A stretch of 35,092 nt of DNA, from positions 1 to 35,092 of the forward strand of contig JAUNVE010000019.1 in assembly GCA_030537795.1 (NCBI GenBank), written 5' to 3'. The notes beneath the pieces are model-generated. The model was not told the origin of the DNA, searched no databases, and saw nothing but the letters and a program-made list of their open reading frames with translations. This stretch comes from Actinomycetaceae bacterium (GTDB taxonomy: Bacteria; Actinomycetota; Actinomycetes; Actinomycetales; Actinomycetaceae). Below are positions 24,026 to 32,917 of the stretch, piece after piece. The stretch's first letter is position 1; each line of letters starts with the position of its first letter. Position numbers and translations under genes: made by a program.

Positions 24026-24737
24026 GAGCGACCTCGAGCGCCTCGGAAAGGGTGAATGCTCCCGCGTAAAGAGCTTTCCCGACGATCGCGCCCTCGACTC
24101 CGTCCTCAACGAGGGTCACAAGGCTACGCAGGTCATCGAGACTTGACACCCCACCAGAGGCCACGACAGGAGCATCCGTACGCGCGCATACCTCGCGTAA
24201 TAGATCGAGGTTCGGGCCTTTAAGCGTACCGTCCTTGGTGACGTCGGTCACGACATAGCGAGCGCAGCCCGCTGTATTGAGGCGGTCGAGAACGTCGAAG
24301 AGATTTCCTCCATCGCGTGTCCATCCGCGCGCAGACAGGGTATGTCCGCGCACGTCGAGACCAACTGCGATACGGTCCCCAAACTCCCTGATGACACGCT
24401 CGGTCCATTCGGGATCCTCCAGCGCAGCGGTGCCGAGATTGACTCGGCGAGCTCCGGCATCGAGAGCGCGGCTCAAAGATTCATCATCGCGGATACCGCC
24501 GGACATTTCGATATCAATATCGACGCTGGCCACTATTTCTTTAAGTAGTTCGGCGTTGGAGCCACGTCCAAAGGCGGCGTCAAGATCGACGAGATGAATC
24601 CACTCGGCGCCCTGTTCGACGAATGATTGAGCGACTTCGAGAGGGTGGCCGTACTCGGTTTCAGTGCCGGCTTCGCCCTGAAATAGCCGCACGGCCTTAC
24701 CATTGACGACATCGACCGCGGGTAAAAGTTCAAGCAT
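24015..24737 (-). CDS. hisA: Phosphoribosyl isomerase (HisA, possibly bifunctional PriA)
   Basis: TIM-barrel isomerase that converts ProFAR to PRFAR in histidine synthesis. It has 240 aa, with the catalytic aspartates D9 ([12 protein letters not shown]) and D169 ([10 protein letters not shown]) in place and phosphate-binding loops SGGIR and ASGGVSS. In many actinobacteria this enzyme (PriA) also does the TrpF step of tryptophan synthesis; sequence alone does not decide, and the absence of trpF would need the whole genome. AAAGG precedes the ATG. Confidence 0.94.
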   Translation of the reverse strand: MLELLPAVDVVNGKAVRLFQGEAGTETEYGHPLEVAQSFVEQGAEWIHLVDLDAAFGRGSNAELLKEIVASVDIDIEMSGGIRDDESLSRALDAGARRVNLGTAALEDPEWTERVIREFGDRIAVGLDVRGHTLSARGWTRDGGNLFDVLDRLNTAGCARYVVTDVTKDGTLKGPNLDLLREVCARTDAPVVASGGVSSLDDLRSLVTLVEDGVEGAIVGKALYAGAFTLSEALEVARGR

Positions 24738-24750
24738 GAATGACCTTTCG

Positions 24751-25377
24751 TTACAGAGTATGTGCCCAGTTTTCCAACAGGGCTAGTCCGGCGTCTCCAG
24801 ACTTTTCAGGATGGAATTGGGTGGCACTCAAAGGACCGTTTTCCACGGCGGCAACAAAATCTTCCCCGTGGTGCGCCCATGAGACGAGTGGCTTATGCAA
24901 GGGCCCGTCCATCTGCTTGGTAAAATCAGCAGTCACTGCGTAGGAGTGTACAAAATAAAAGCGCTGATCTTCCAAGCCAGAAAAGAGCGTCGATCCGTCG
25001 GCCACTCGAATTGGAGACCACCCCATATGGGGAATTGTCGGGGCATTAAGTTGTACGACGCGACCGGGCCACTGTCCAAGCCCCTCCGCACCGGCATGTT
25101 CAGTGGAATACTCAAACATAACCTGTAAGCCCACGCATATTCCCAATACGGGGCGTCCGGCAATAAGTCGTCGATCAATAGTAGAAGGCGCGTCAACGGC
25201 CTCCAACTGCGCCATAACGGATGCGAAAGCCCCCACCCCGGGAACGACCAAACCAGCCACGTTCTCTATCGTCTGCCGGTCAGCTGTCAGAACTACATCA
25301 AGACCAACGTATTCGAGAGCACGCACCGCTGAGCGAATATTTCCCGAACCGTAATCGAGCACCGCAACTGTTTTCAC
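24751..25377 (-). CDS. hisH: Imidazole glycerol phosphate synthase, glutaminase subunit
   Basis: Class-I glutamine amidotransferase that delivers ammonia to HisF. It has 208 aa. The catalytic cysteine is C81 in GICVGLQ, and the His/Glu of the triad are in FHPEKS (about H189 and E191). The start is GTG four bases after the unknown acidic gene, with no strong ribosome binding site, so translation is likely coupled. The partner hisF is not in this window. Confidence 0.95.
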   Translation of the reverse strand: MKTVAVLDYGSGNIRSAVRALEYVGLDVVLTADRQTIENVAGLVVPGVGAFASVMAQLEAVDAPSTIDRRLIAGRPVLGICVGLQVMFEYSTEHAGAEGLGQWPGRVVQLNAPTIPHMGWSPIRVADGSTLFSGLEDQRFYFVHSYAVTADFTKQMDGPLHKPLVSWAHHGEDFVAAVENGPLSATQFHPEKSGDAGLALLENWAHTL

Positions 25378-25381
25378 GGTG

Positions 25382-26074
25382 CTACTGTCCCGGTCTCATC
25401 GGGCGCCCGCGCCCGGGCACGGGTTTACCACCGGAGTTGTCAGGAGGAATAGCCTCCGGATAGTCCGAAGGATGGGTGCGTCCAAGTAGCAGGTCCTCTG
25501 CTCGTGGATCCATCCAGTTGACTAGTAGCCCCGCGGGAATTGGTTCCTCAGGTTCGCCGTTAACGTAGCGCCGTGCAATCACGTCCCCATTGATAATACG
25601 TTCTTCTTCCGTCAAAGCCGATACGACGGCGACGGCACCGAACTTTGACAGTCGAGACATAACGCGCGCGTAGGCATCACATTCTTCAGGTAGCGGACGC
25701 TCATCTCCAAGCAGGGTGTCGAACTCAAAATCGTCGTCTTCGGTGATTTCAAACCACAGGGCTACTTGTCCTGCTATCGGAACCACCCACCGGGAAACAC
25801 CGTATAAGGCGAGCAAATCGCTCACCGACTTCGCCGGGGCGATAGGAGCAAGAACGAGTCCTACCGAATGTTTACCTCCGGCCAAGTGCAGGCTTTCATC
25901 TTCGGGTGAATCGAGATCGATTTCGCTATCGGACTCTATTCCTTCCTGGTTGGCGAACCCCCCGGATTCGACAGAATCCGCAAGGTTCGCGCTCTCGGCA
26001 GACTCCGGTTCTTCACCGGAGCCCATTTCGAAATCGGCAATTAGCTTTTCAAATTCGTCATCGATGTCACTCAC
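25382..26074 (-). CDS. Unknown acidic protein in the histidine operon
   Basis: I do not recognise this 230-aa protein. The first 60 residues are rich in Glu, Asp and Ser and probably disordered. Residues 65-200 look folded: hydrophobic segments [20 protein letters not shown] and [17 protein letters not shown] precede an acidic stretch. The tail (about 205-230) is Pro/Gly/Arg-rich. No signal peptide or membrane helix is seen. The start GTG overlaps the hisB stop (GTGA), and the stop is four bases before hisH, so it is co-translated with histidine enzymes. A regulatory or scaffold role in the pathway is conceivable but unsupported. Confidence 0.7.
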   Translation of the reverse strand: MSDIDDEFEKLIADFEMGSGEEPESAESANLADSVESGGFANQEGIESDSEIDLDSPEDESLHLAGGKHSVGLVLAPIAPAKSVSDLLALYGVSRWVVPIAGQVALWFEITEDDDFEFDTLLGDERPLPEECDAYARVMSRLSKFGAVAVVSALTEEERIINGDVIARRYVNGEPEEPIPAGLLVNWMDPRAEDLLLGRTHPSDYPEAIPPDNSGGKPVPGRGRPMRPGQ

Positions 26075-26679
26075 AGCGCACCCTTTGTCGAGGGAATATC
26101 GTCGTGCCGGGGATCTTTTTCAACGGCAGTGCGCAGAGCTCGAGCTAGCGCCTTAAACTGTGCCTCGACAATATGGTGAGGGTCGCGTCCGCGTAATACG
26201 TCAATATGCAGGCAGATGCCCGAGTTGTAGGTCAACGATTCAAAAACGTGTCGCGTCATAGAGCCAGTGAAGTGGCCGCCGATGAGGTGATATTCCTGTC
26301 CCGCCGGCTCGCCACTGTGAACGATATAGGGGCGTCCTGCCACGTCGACAACTGCTCGGGCTAGTGCCTCATCGAGTGGCACGGTGGCATCACCGTAGCG
26401 ACGAATACCCTTCTTGTCCCCCAGCGCGATCTTAAGCGCTTGTCCTATGCAAATCGCGGTGTCCTCAACCGTGTGGTGAACATCGACCTCGATATCGCCG
26501 CTCGCTCGGACAGTCAGGTCAATAAGAGAGTGTTTTCCCAGCGCCGTCAACATATGATCGTAAAAGGGCACGCCTGTATCAATATCTGTCTGCCCGGTGC
26601 CGTCGAGATTAATTTCGACATGGATTGTCGATTCTGAGGTCGATCGATCGACCGTCGCGGTGCGAGCTGTGTTACTCAT
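26071..26679 (-). CDS. hisB: Imidazoleglycerol-phosphate dehydratase
   Basis: Manganese enzyme of histidine synthesis that forms imidazole acetol phosphate. It has 202 aa and is monofunctional (no phosphatase domain). The metal-binding motif HHTVED (68-73), the DHML segment and a second HHIVEAQFK motif are present. It begins eight bases before the end of hisC and has a strong AAGGAGG site, so initiation is efficient despite the overlap. Confidence 0.96.
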   Translation of the reverse strand: MSNTARTATVDRSTSESTIHVEINLDGTGQTDIDTGVPFYDHMLTALGKHSLIDLTVRASGDIEVDVHHTVEDTAICIGQALKIALGDKKGIRRYGDATVPLDEALARAVVDVAGRPYIVHSGEPAGQEYHLIGGHFTGSMTRHVFESLTYNSGICLHIDVLRGRDPHHIVEAQFKALARALRTAVEKDPRHDDIPSTKGAL

Positions 26680-27790
26680 GAGTTGTTACCTCCTTGAGGG
26701 CTCTGCGGAATGCCTCATCTTCCTCATCTGTTCCTACACTAACCCGAAGCCAGCCGTCGGGGCCGACAACACGGATAAGGATTCCACGTTCAAGCAGCGC
26801 GTTGAAAACCTTCTCCCGCTCATCGAAGCGTCCAAACAGCACAAAATTGGCATCGGATTCCACCGCTTCAAAGCCTTCTGCACGCAACCAACGAACGAGG
26901 TCGTCTCTCGTTTCGCGCAGATGTGCAATACATCCCATCAGTTCATCACTGTGGTCGATTGCAGCAAGCGCCGCTGCCTGAGTGATAGCGGAGAGATGGT
27001 AAGGCAGGCGCACTTTCATCAGGTCGTCGACAACTGTTTGGGCCGCCGCCATATATCCGAGTCTGAGTCCCGCCATAGCGAAAGCTTTCGACATAGTGCG
27101 AGTGACCACAAGATGCGGATAACGGTCAAGAACCGACAGGGCAGACGGGGTTCCTTCACGGCGGAATTCGCCATAGGCCTCATCAATCACGAGGAGCGTT
27201 GATGTCTCGGTCTTGTCAATGATGGGGCCGCTAGTGCGCGTGAGTTCAGCAACCCGCATAATTTCCTCAATGGTGAGGGCGGTTCCGGTCGGATTATTCG
27301 GTGAAGCGAGCACGAGGACGGCAGGGCGCTCTCGCTCGAGCATATCCTGCACGTGCTCAAGATCGAGAGTGAAGTCTTCATTGCGGTGTCCCGCGATCCA
27401 GCGTGTGCCCGTATTTCGCGCATACTCGTGGTACATCGAGTAAGTCGGAGCAAAAGACATCAGGGCGCGCCCCTGTCCGCCATATGCCTGAAGAATATGC
27501 AACATAATCTCGTTGGATCCGTTCGCGACCCAGATTCTACCCGGGTCGATAAGCACGCTAGACTCTTTCGCCAAGTAGTCGGCAAGCGCACGGCGCAACT
27601 GCATAGCGTCACGATTCGGGTAGCGGTTGAGCGTCGCAGCCGCGTTTTTGACTGCCTGGGCAATATCGTCGGCGACTGCGGCAGAGGGCGCGTACGGATT
27701 CTCATTGACATTGAGGCATACGGGTACGTCAAGTTGCGGGGCGCCGTATGGTTCAACGCCTGCGAGTTCAGGGCGGAGCGGAAGAGTCAT
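26672..27790 (-). CDS. hisC: Histidinol-phosphate aminotransferase
   Basis: Class-II PLP-dependent aminotransferase, 372 aa; it transfers the amino group of glutamate to imidazole acetol phosphate. The PLP lysine is K235 in [15 protein letters not shown], preceded by SPNNPTG (about 163-169) and VIDEAYGEF (201-209). AAGGA precedes the ATG. In most actinobacteria hisC follows hisD directly; here a transporter gene lies between them. Confidence 0.95.
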   Translation of the reverse strand: MTLPLRPELAGVEPYGAPQLDVPVCLNVNENPYAPSAAVADDIAQAVKNAAATLNRYPNRDAMQLRRALADYLAKESSVLIDPGRIWVANGSNEIMLHILQAYGGQGRALMSFAPTYSMYHEYARNTGTRWIAGHRNEDFTLDLEHVQDMLERERPAVLVLASPNNPTGTALTIEEIMRVAELTRTSGPIIDKTETSTLLVIDEAYGEFRREGTPSALSVLDRYPHLVVTRTMSKAFAMAGLRLGYMAAAQTVVDDLMKVRLPYHLSAITQAAALAAIDHSDELMGCIAHLRETRDDLVRWLRAEGFEAVESDANFVLFGRFDEREKVFNALLERGILIRVVGPDGWLRVSVGTDEEDEAFRRALKEVTTHE

Positions 27791-27829
27791 GCCATCCTTA
27801 AAATTCGAGTGAATACTGACTGATAACTA

Positions 27830-29071
27830 TTACTGGGTCTTAGCTTCGGCGACGCTACGGTTATGGTTCGCGTCGCCGATACGCCCTCGAGTGATTTTAT
27901 CGACGATGAGCGCTATCGCTCCATCTCCGGTCACATTTGTGGCGGTTCCGAAAGAGTCGAGGGCGATATAGGTAGCGAACATGAGACCAACTTGTGCTTC
28001 GTTAAAGCCGAGCATCGATGCGAGCAGACCAGCTGCTGCTGCAATTGCGCCTCCGGGAACGCCCGGTGCGGCGATCATCATAATACCGAGCATAAATATA
28101 AACGGCGCGTAGGTGGCCAGAGACATGTCACCGCCGGATAGGAAAATGATGGCCAGTGAGAATCCGACAATTTTAATGGTCGATCCCGATAAGTGAATCG
28201 TCGCGCACAATGGCACCGTGAAAGCAGACACCGGTTTCGAAACACCGTTCCGTTCGGTGCACATAAGTGTGACGGGAATCGTGGCAGCCGATGAGGAGGT
28301 TCCGAGGGCGGTGAGATATGCATCTTTCATATTCCACAGCGCTTTTAGCGGGTTCTTTCCTGCAATGGCACCAGCGACGCCGAACTCAAAGATCAGGTAG
28401 ACGATGGTGAGGGCAAATGTCATGACCACAACTACGAGGAACGTGCCGACCACGCGCGCCACATCGCCGCCCATAGTGAGGTCGAGGAAGATACCGAATA
28501 TGTGAATCGGAAGGAGCGGAATGAGAATCTTTTCCACCATCGCAATGATGATGATGCGGAATTCTTGGAATCCACGGCGCACGACCGTGCCTTCCACAAG
28601 CGAGAGACCGAGTCCAAGAATAAAAGCCAGGACGAGAGCTGTCATCACGCCCATCACGGGTTCGACAACGATAGTGAGGTCATCTCCCGGCGAGTTTGAC
28701 ATGGAGAAGAAAGGAACGAGTTCCGAGTGATCCGCGGTGTCAATCTCGGTTGCGGTGTGGCCCGCAAGATAGGTGGGGAGCACGAATTGGCTCACTCCCC
28801 AGGTAGTGAAACCGGCAATCATCGTTGAGAGATACGCGATGCCTGCGGTAAGTGCAATCCACTTGCCCGATCCCGAACCGAGTTCGGCAATGGCTGGAGT
28901 CACCAGGCCGATGATAATGAGCGGGATGACGAACCCCAGGAAGGTGCCAAAAATCGCGTTAAAAGTGAAGAAAGCACGCGCGAGAACAAGCGGCATAAAG
29001 GGTCCGGTGATGATGGCGAGGATGATCGCGAGGAGCACCCATGCAAATAGGGGGATTCGTTTAAAGTTCAC
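27830..29071 (-). CDS. Dicarboxylate/amino-acid:cation symporter (DAACS family)
   Basis: Secondary transporter of the glutamate/serine/C4-dicarboxylate family. I choose the GTG at 29069-29071 (AAGGA, seven-base spacing), giving 413 aa that begins just before the first membrane helix. About eight hydrophobic segments are seen. The serine-rich re-entrant motif TSSSAATIP (258-266) and the substrate-binding TNVTGDG segment (about 378-384) are both present. Family members import glutamate, aspartate, serine/threonine or dicarboxylates with Na+ or H+. It begins 25 bp after hisD and ends 39 bp before hisC, so it is part of the operon. The substrate could be glutamate, the amino donor for HisC, but this is a guess. 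Confidence 0.9.
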   Translation of the reverse strand: MNFKRIPLFAWVLLAIILAIITGPFMPLVLARAFFTFNAIFGTFLGFVIPLIIIGLVTPAIAELGSGSGKWIALTAGIAYLSTMIAGFTTWGVSQFVLPTYLAGHTATEIDTADHSELVPFFSMSNSPGDDLTIVVEPVMGVMTALVLAFILGLGLSLVEGTVVRRGFQEFRIIIIAMVEKILIPLLPIHIFGIFLDLTMGGDVARVVGTFLVVVVMTFALTIVYLIFEFGVAGAIAGKNPLKALWNMKDAYLTALGTSSSAATIPVTLMCTERNGVSKPVSAFTVPLCATIHLSGSTIKIVGFSLAIIFLSGGDMSLATYAPFIFMLGIMMIAAPGVPGGAIAAAAGLLASMLGFNEAQVGLMFATYIALDSFGTATNVTGDGAIALIVDKITRGRIGDANHNRSVAEAKTQ

Positions 29072-29096
29072 TGTGTTGTCCTTGTGGTGAGTGCGG

Positions 29097-30407
29097 TCAG
29101 GTGTGACGTTCTCTCGCTGCTTCACCGTGCGCGGGGAGATCTTCCGCATCGGCTAGAGCGGCAAGGGGCGTTGCCAGTTGAGTGAGTGCTTGCGCACTGT
29201 ATTCGATTTCTTGGACTGACTTGATGAAGGCGTGGACGTTAAGTCCGGACGCATAGCGGGCCGTCCCTCCGGTGGGGAGGACGTGGTTGGAACCGGCGAT
29301 ATAGTCGCCGAGCGAAACAGGAGAAAAGGATCCCACGAAAATAGCTCCGGCATTGGTGATTCGTTGCGCATCTTCCCGCGCATTCGCGGTTTGAATCTCC
29401 AGATGCTCGGCGGCAAATGCGTTGGCTACGTCAATGGACTGGGTAATGTCGCGAGTAATGACGATGCCCGATTGCGGGCCGGTCAAAGCTTCGCGGATGC
29501 GTTCACTGTGCTTAGTATGCGGAACCATCTGTTCGACTGCTTCGTTGACTCGGCTTGCAAGCTTCTGCGAGTCGGTAATAAGGACGGATGCCGCGGCCGG
29601 ATCGTGTTCGGCTTGGGAGATGAGGTCACGGGCGACGTAGTCGGGATCCGCCGAGTCATCAGCGATAATGGCTATTTCAGTGGTTCCTGCTTCGGCGTCG
29701 ATGCCGCACAGGGATTGCACCGCGCGTTTAGCGGCCGCAACAAAGATATTGCCCGGTCCGGTCACAACATCGACGGGAGCACATTCATCCTGCCCATCGG
29801 TGAACCCATACGCGAAGCCCGCGATTGCTTGAGCTCCACCCATAGCCCACACTTCCTCAACGCCGAGCAGGGCGCAGGCCGCGAGAATAGTGGGATGCGG
29901 ATAGTTATCGAACTCTTTTTGCGGTGGGGAGGCGACGGCGATTTCCTTCACTCCGGCCACCTGCGCTGCCACGACATTCATAATGACTGAGGAGGGGTAT
30001 ACTGCGAGACCGCCCGGCGCATAGAGGCCTACCCGGTTCACAGGGATCCAACGCTGGCGCACGATTCCGCCGGGAATAATCTCGGTTTCTTTTTCTTCGG
30101 GCAGCTGAGCTTCATGCCCCATTCGGTTGTGATCAATGGAGATTTCAAGCGCTGCGCGCACGTCTTTATCAAGAGTCTCCAGCGCTTGGGAAATAACCTC
30201 ATTCGGTACTTTGAGCGTGGTGGGATCGCAACCATCGAACTTAGTTGTCCATTCCCGAATGGCGAGGCCGCCACGCTCAGCGACATCCGCGATCACCGGT
30301 TGGACCTGCCGGAGGGCGGCCTCCACATCCATCGACGCGCGCGGCAAAGCGGCGGCCAGTTCACGTTGGGTGAGTTCTCTGGTCGAAAAATCAAGCATAC
30401 TCAGCAT
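29097..30407 (-). CDS. hisD: Histidinol dehydrogenase
   Basis: Zinc/NAD enzyme of the last two steps of histidine synthesis, 436 aa from the ATG at 30405-30407 (MLSMLDFSTREL). This ATG lies seven bases after a TAGAAT -10 element and has no ribosome binding site, which suggests a leaderless mRNA; a second ATG three codons on (30398) is the alternative. Conserved segments: VTGPGNIFVAAAKRAV, GTTEIAIIADDSADP, AEHLEIQT (general base pair E-H) and GSNHVLPTGGTAR. First gene of the histidine operon. Confidence 0.95.
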   Translation of the reverse strand: MLSMLDFSTRELTQRELAAALPRASMDVEAALRQVQPVIADVAERGGLAIREWTTKFDGCDPTTLKVPNEVISQALETLDKDVRAALEISIDHNRMGHEAQLPEEKETEIIPGGIVRQRWIPVNRVGLYAPGGLAVYPSSVIMNVVAAQVAGVKEIAVASPPQKEFDNYPHPTILAACALLGVEEVWAMGGAQAIAGFAYGFTDGQDECAPVDVVTGPGNIFVAAAKRAVQSLCGIDAEAGTTEIAIIADDSADPDYVARDLISQAEHDPAAASVLITDSQKLASRVNEAVEQMVPHTKHSERIREALTGPQSGIVITRDITQSIDVANAFAAEHLEIQTANAREDAQRITNAGAIFVGSFSPVSLGDYIAGSNHVLPTGGTARYASGLNVHAFIKSVQEIEYSAQALTQLATPLAALADAEDLPAHGEAARERHT

Positions 30408-30420
30408 GCTTCGTATTCTA
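30393..30420 (-). promoter_or_regulatory. Leaderless hisD promoter with dyad over the start codon
   Basis: TAGAAT (minus strand, 30415-30420) lies seven bases before the hisD ATG, typical of leaderless actinobacterial genes; no good -35 is seen. AAGCAT (30393-30398) and ATGCTT (30406-30411) form a dyad around both candidate start codons, so a bound repressor would block transcription start. Confidence 0.5.
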
Positions 30421-30469
30421 GTCGTGCTCGTCAAATACTGGGAGCGCGTTCTTACTGTGGAATGGGGAA

Positions 30470-31465
30470 TTAGCTCGGATGATGTTGAGCTCGGCACCAA
30501 TCGAGGTTTTCCGAGTCCTCATCGATAACCCAGGAGATGAACTCTCCAGCGGGTTGTACGATGTTCGTCAGCCAGTAGGTTGTATCGGGATTCCAACCGG
30601 CAATGAGAGACGAAACTCCGGTTTCGATTTCGATTGGCAATCCGCCGGCTCGTAAGTACCCTGCGACGCTGAGGTAGACGCCGTCGTAATCGTTACTCAC
30701 AGCGAACCAGTCGGGAGTCACCCATTCTCCCGACAGATCCGTTACGCGGTACCAGTCGTAACGTTTCTGAGCGGTGACCGTCCGGGGATATGTCTCGCAC
30801 AGGTATTTCCATGCGTGCGGAGAGTGAATTTCATAAACGTTATTCGTATTAATCGCAAGAGGTCGACTGTCAACTGCCAAATCTTCGGATGAGTCTTCGA
30901 TCCACCACATGCCTGCGCACGTGCCGTCCCATAATTCACGTGTCGATTGGGTTAGTCCAGCCGGTGGTGTTGACCACCAGGCGCCGCTACGCGGCACGTC
31001 GAAATTGCCGGTAAATTCTTGCTCCTCTTGGATTTCTAACTGCTGGCTGTCAACCTGTTCACGGCGGAGTATCTCCCGCGGATGCTCTCCCTCATAGCGG
31101 GAGTTCGATACCTCCCATTCGACTTTCCACTGCTGATCGAAGGCCACACCGTCGTCCCACCACGATGTCGCCGAGGCTTGGCTCGCAACGGTCGCGAATC
31201 GTTTGAGGCAGTTCTGGATCTGCGGCATCAGCGCGAGGCGGTCGAGGTCCGACGGTTGTGTCCAGTACTCTGCCATGCCCGTCGTATCGGCCAGAATATC
31301 TCGCGCAAAGGAAGGGGTGAGTGGACGCGGTTTCACCATATCTAAAACACTCGGATCCGCCACCATATTCGGGAGGTAAATACCGTCTTTTTCTGCGCAT
31401 TCCATCGCATATCGGAGGGCAAAAAATCGGCCTCGAGGCGCCGCCAGAAAATCTGAAGGTTTCAC
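30470..31465 (-). CDS. Uncharacterised tryptophan-rich protein
   Basis: I do not recognise this 331-aa protein. It has many Trp and Tyr residues, including two WW pairs and a WWIED segment, and a largely acidic, soluble composition with no signal peptide or membrane helix. Its start is a GTG with a weak GGA upstream; the nearby ATG codons run into a stop. It lies 62 bp upstream of hisD on the same strand, but hisD has its own promoter. The start MKPSDFLAAPRGRFFALRYAM is not a motif I can assign. It has base composition like the flanking core genes, so it is probably not part of the AT-rich island to its right. Confidence 0.7.
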   Translation of the reverse strand: MKPSDFLAAPRGRFFALRYAMECAEKDGIYLPNMVADPSVLDMVKPRPLTPSFARDILADTTGMAEYWTQPSDLDRLALMPQIQNCLKRFATVASQASATSWWDDGVAFDQQWKVEWEVSNSRYEGEHPREILRREQVDSQQLEIQEEQEFTGNFDVPRSGAWWSTPPAGLTQSTRELWDGTCAGMWWIEDSSEDLAVDSRPLAINTNNVYEIHSPHAWKYLCETYPRTVTAQKRYDWYRVTDLSGEWVTPDWFAVSNDYDGVYLSVAGYLRAGGLPIEIETGVSSLIAGWNPDTTYWLTNIVQPAGEFISWVIDEDSENLDWCRAQHHPS

Positions 31466-31514
31466 GGTGTTTCCATCATTGAGGTTTAGGGTACATGAAG
31501 CTAACTAAGTTTCT

Positions 31515-31649
31515 CGCAACGTCCGACACCTGTGTTTAGCGTCGCACTACTACGCATACCGGCATACGTAGTAGAGCGATGCCAAGTTGCGATCGCCACA
31601 GGTCCACATAGAGCGTCAGGGAATGCAGTACCGTTGAATATGTGGACCT
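31515..31649. repeat. Nested inverted repeats in a 291-bp non-coding gap
   Basis: No convincing gene lies in 31466-31756. A long imperfect hairpin is present: CTACTACG (31547-31554) with CGTAGTAG (31567-31574), extended outward by GCGTCGC (31539-31545) with GCGATGC (31576-31582, one G-U pair). ACCTGTG (31528-31534) matches CACAGGT (31597-31603), and CGCAAC (31515-31520) matches GTTGCG (31586-31591); these last two cross, as in a pseudoknot. Finally AGGTCCACAT (31600-31609) is a perfect 10-bp repeat of ATGTGGACCT (31640-31649). A structured RNA, the end of a mobile element, or a terminator complex are all possible. Confidence 0.6.
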
Positions 31650-31756
31650 CAAAGAACAAACAGTGATTAGTAGCGTTCAAACCTGCAAGCAACACCAGGC
31701 ATACTAAGCCAAACTAGCAATTTTAAATAAATACCAATTTAGACGCTGATAAAACA

Positions 31757-32809
31757 CTACTCTCCAACGTCAGGACTAAAAAAATAACGTAACTCTGCAC
31801 TATCTAATGTAATATTATCTTCTGTTAGGGAGACATTGCTAGCGTTACTGCTTCTAAAGAAGACAACACCTGTCGAGAATTTATAACCCAACCACATTGA
31901 AAGCTGATCCGCCATTTTGGAGTTTCTAAACACAATGAGACGTTTCAGCGATCGGTCTTCCTTTAACACACTTAACAGATTCATTAGGGCCTTCTGCGAA
32001 GGTAGAAATAGCCCCTCCTCATTCGAGCGAGAAATTTGCTTAATTCCGGCGCTGTGAGCATTTTTCGACTGGTAAGGAATAAAATCCGCATGAAATAGCA
32101 CGCGCTTATCTAAATCCCTATCCAGGAGCCGAGATACTATTGTAGGAACATTATTATCCTTCTGTGAGTAAAGCTTCTTAAAATAGTAGCGAAAGCTCTC
32201 ATAATTGGGATCACTGCTTTCCCAAGGATACAGCAAGTTCTCTGTCAGTCTTTTGCCATCAAATCGCAAATGAGAAAGGTTAACTTCCTGACGACTCTCT
32301 TCATTATTTACAGTATCGGGCGACAGGGCTTCCAAGCTCTTTTTGTCACCACTTTTGTGCCGCTTGCTGAGGAGTCCATCATTAAGTCCGGGATTAATGA
32401 AAACTGTAACAATGTTCGCAGTTAGTGGATCACCATAGAATGGCTCCGGAATAACGGGACGAGCTTCCGCTGCATAATCGGGCTTAACTGTATTATATTC
32501 ACCCATAGAGTCCGTCGCATACTTTATTTTCGAAAGTAGTGTCAGCGTAAGCTTCTTTCTAGTACGACGCTGCATTTTAATATCGTTAACAATAACATCA
32601 TAATCCTTTGGATGAACGACAAGCTTCAGCGCTTCTTTTACCTGGTCATATGATGGATCTTCAAAACCTATGATCTCGTTCGCTCTTGCTTTGAGTTGTT
32701 TATAGTTTTTGATACCCATTCGGTCAAGTTCCTGAGGGTATTCATTCCAAAACTCTCGGTATTCTTTCCATGCATCTTTGACAGTGGATGTTTGTGTTTG
32801 TGTCACCAT
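31757..32809 (-). CDS. Unknown protein, weakly uracil-DNA-glycosylase-like
   Basis: It has 350 aa, start ATG with GAGGA seven bases upstream. The first 110 residues are helical, Lys-rich and unassigned. Residues 121-144 (PEPFYGDPLTAN then IVTVFINPGLND) resemble the opening of the uracil-DNA-glycosylase-like fold, where a beta strand ending in NPG forms the active-site loop. Later segments VLFHADFIPYQSKN and LKRLIVFRNSKMADQL would be further core strands. The likeness is weak and no catalytic residue can be proved. Base composition is clearly more AT-rich than the genes to the left, pointing to transfer. It is 108 bp after the AAA+ gene on the same strand and has a possible -10, TACACT, of its own. 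Confidence 0.55.
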   Translation of the reverse strand: MVTQTQTSTVKDAWKEYREFWNEYPQELDRMGIKNYKQLKARANEIIGFEDPSYDQVKEALKLVVHPKDYDVIVNDIKMQRRTRKKLTLTLLSKIKYATDSMGEYNTVKPDYAAEARPVIPEPFYGDPLTANIVTVFINPGLNDGLLSKRHKSGDKKSLEALSPDTVNNEESRQEVNLSHLRFDGKRLTENLLYPWESSDPNYESFRYYFKKLYSQKDNNVPTIVSRLLDRDLDKRVLFHADFIPYQSKNAHSAGIKQISRSNEEGLFLPSQKALMNLLSVLKEDRSLKRLIVFRNSKMADQLSMWLGYKFSTGVVFFRSSNASNVSLTEDNITLDSAELRYFFSPDVGE

Positions 32810-32917
32810 TTTTGAGTCCTCTCTCGAGATTAACTTCTACAGTGTATACGAAGTCGAAACGCTACGATGCGAATCAGTCAAATTTAGAAATTTTCTTATA
32901 GACACTCCTTCAGCAAC

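Noticed and set aside
24026-24109. Longer SseB-domain protein start inside hisA
   Set aside because: The extension is Arg/Ser-rich out-of-frame hisA sequence; the GTG at 24025 has GAGG at good spacing.
26597-27202. Plus-strand 201-aa ORF across the hisB/hisC junction
   Set aside because: It is antisense to two intact histidine genes and shows no family motif.
31501-31695. Minus-strand 64-aa ORF in the structured gap
   Set aside because: It lacks a ribosome binding site and runs through the inverted repeats; composition is not protein-like. A small toxin cannot be fully excluded.
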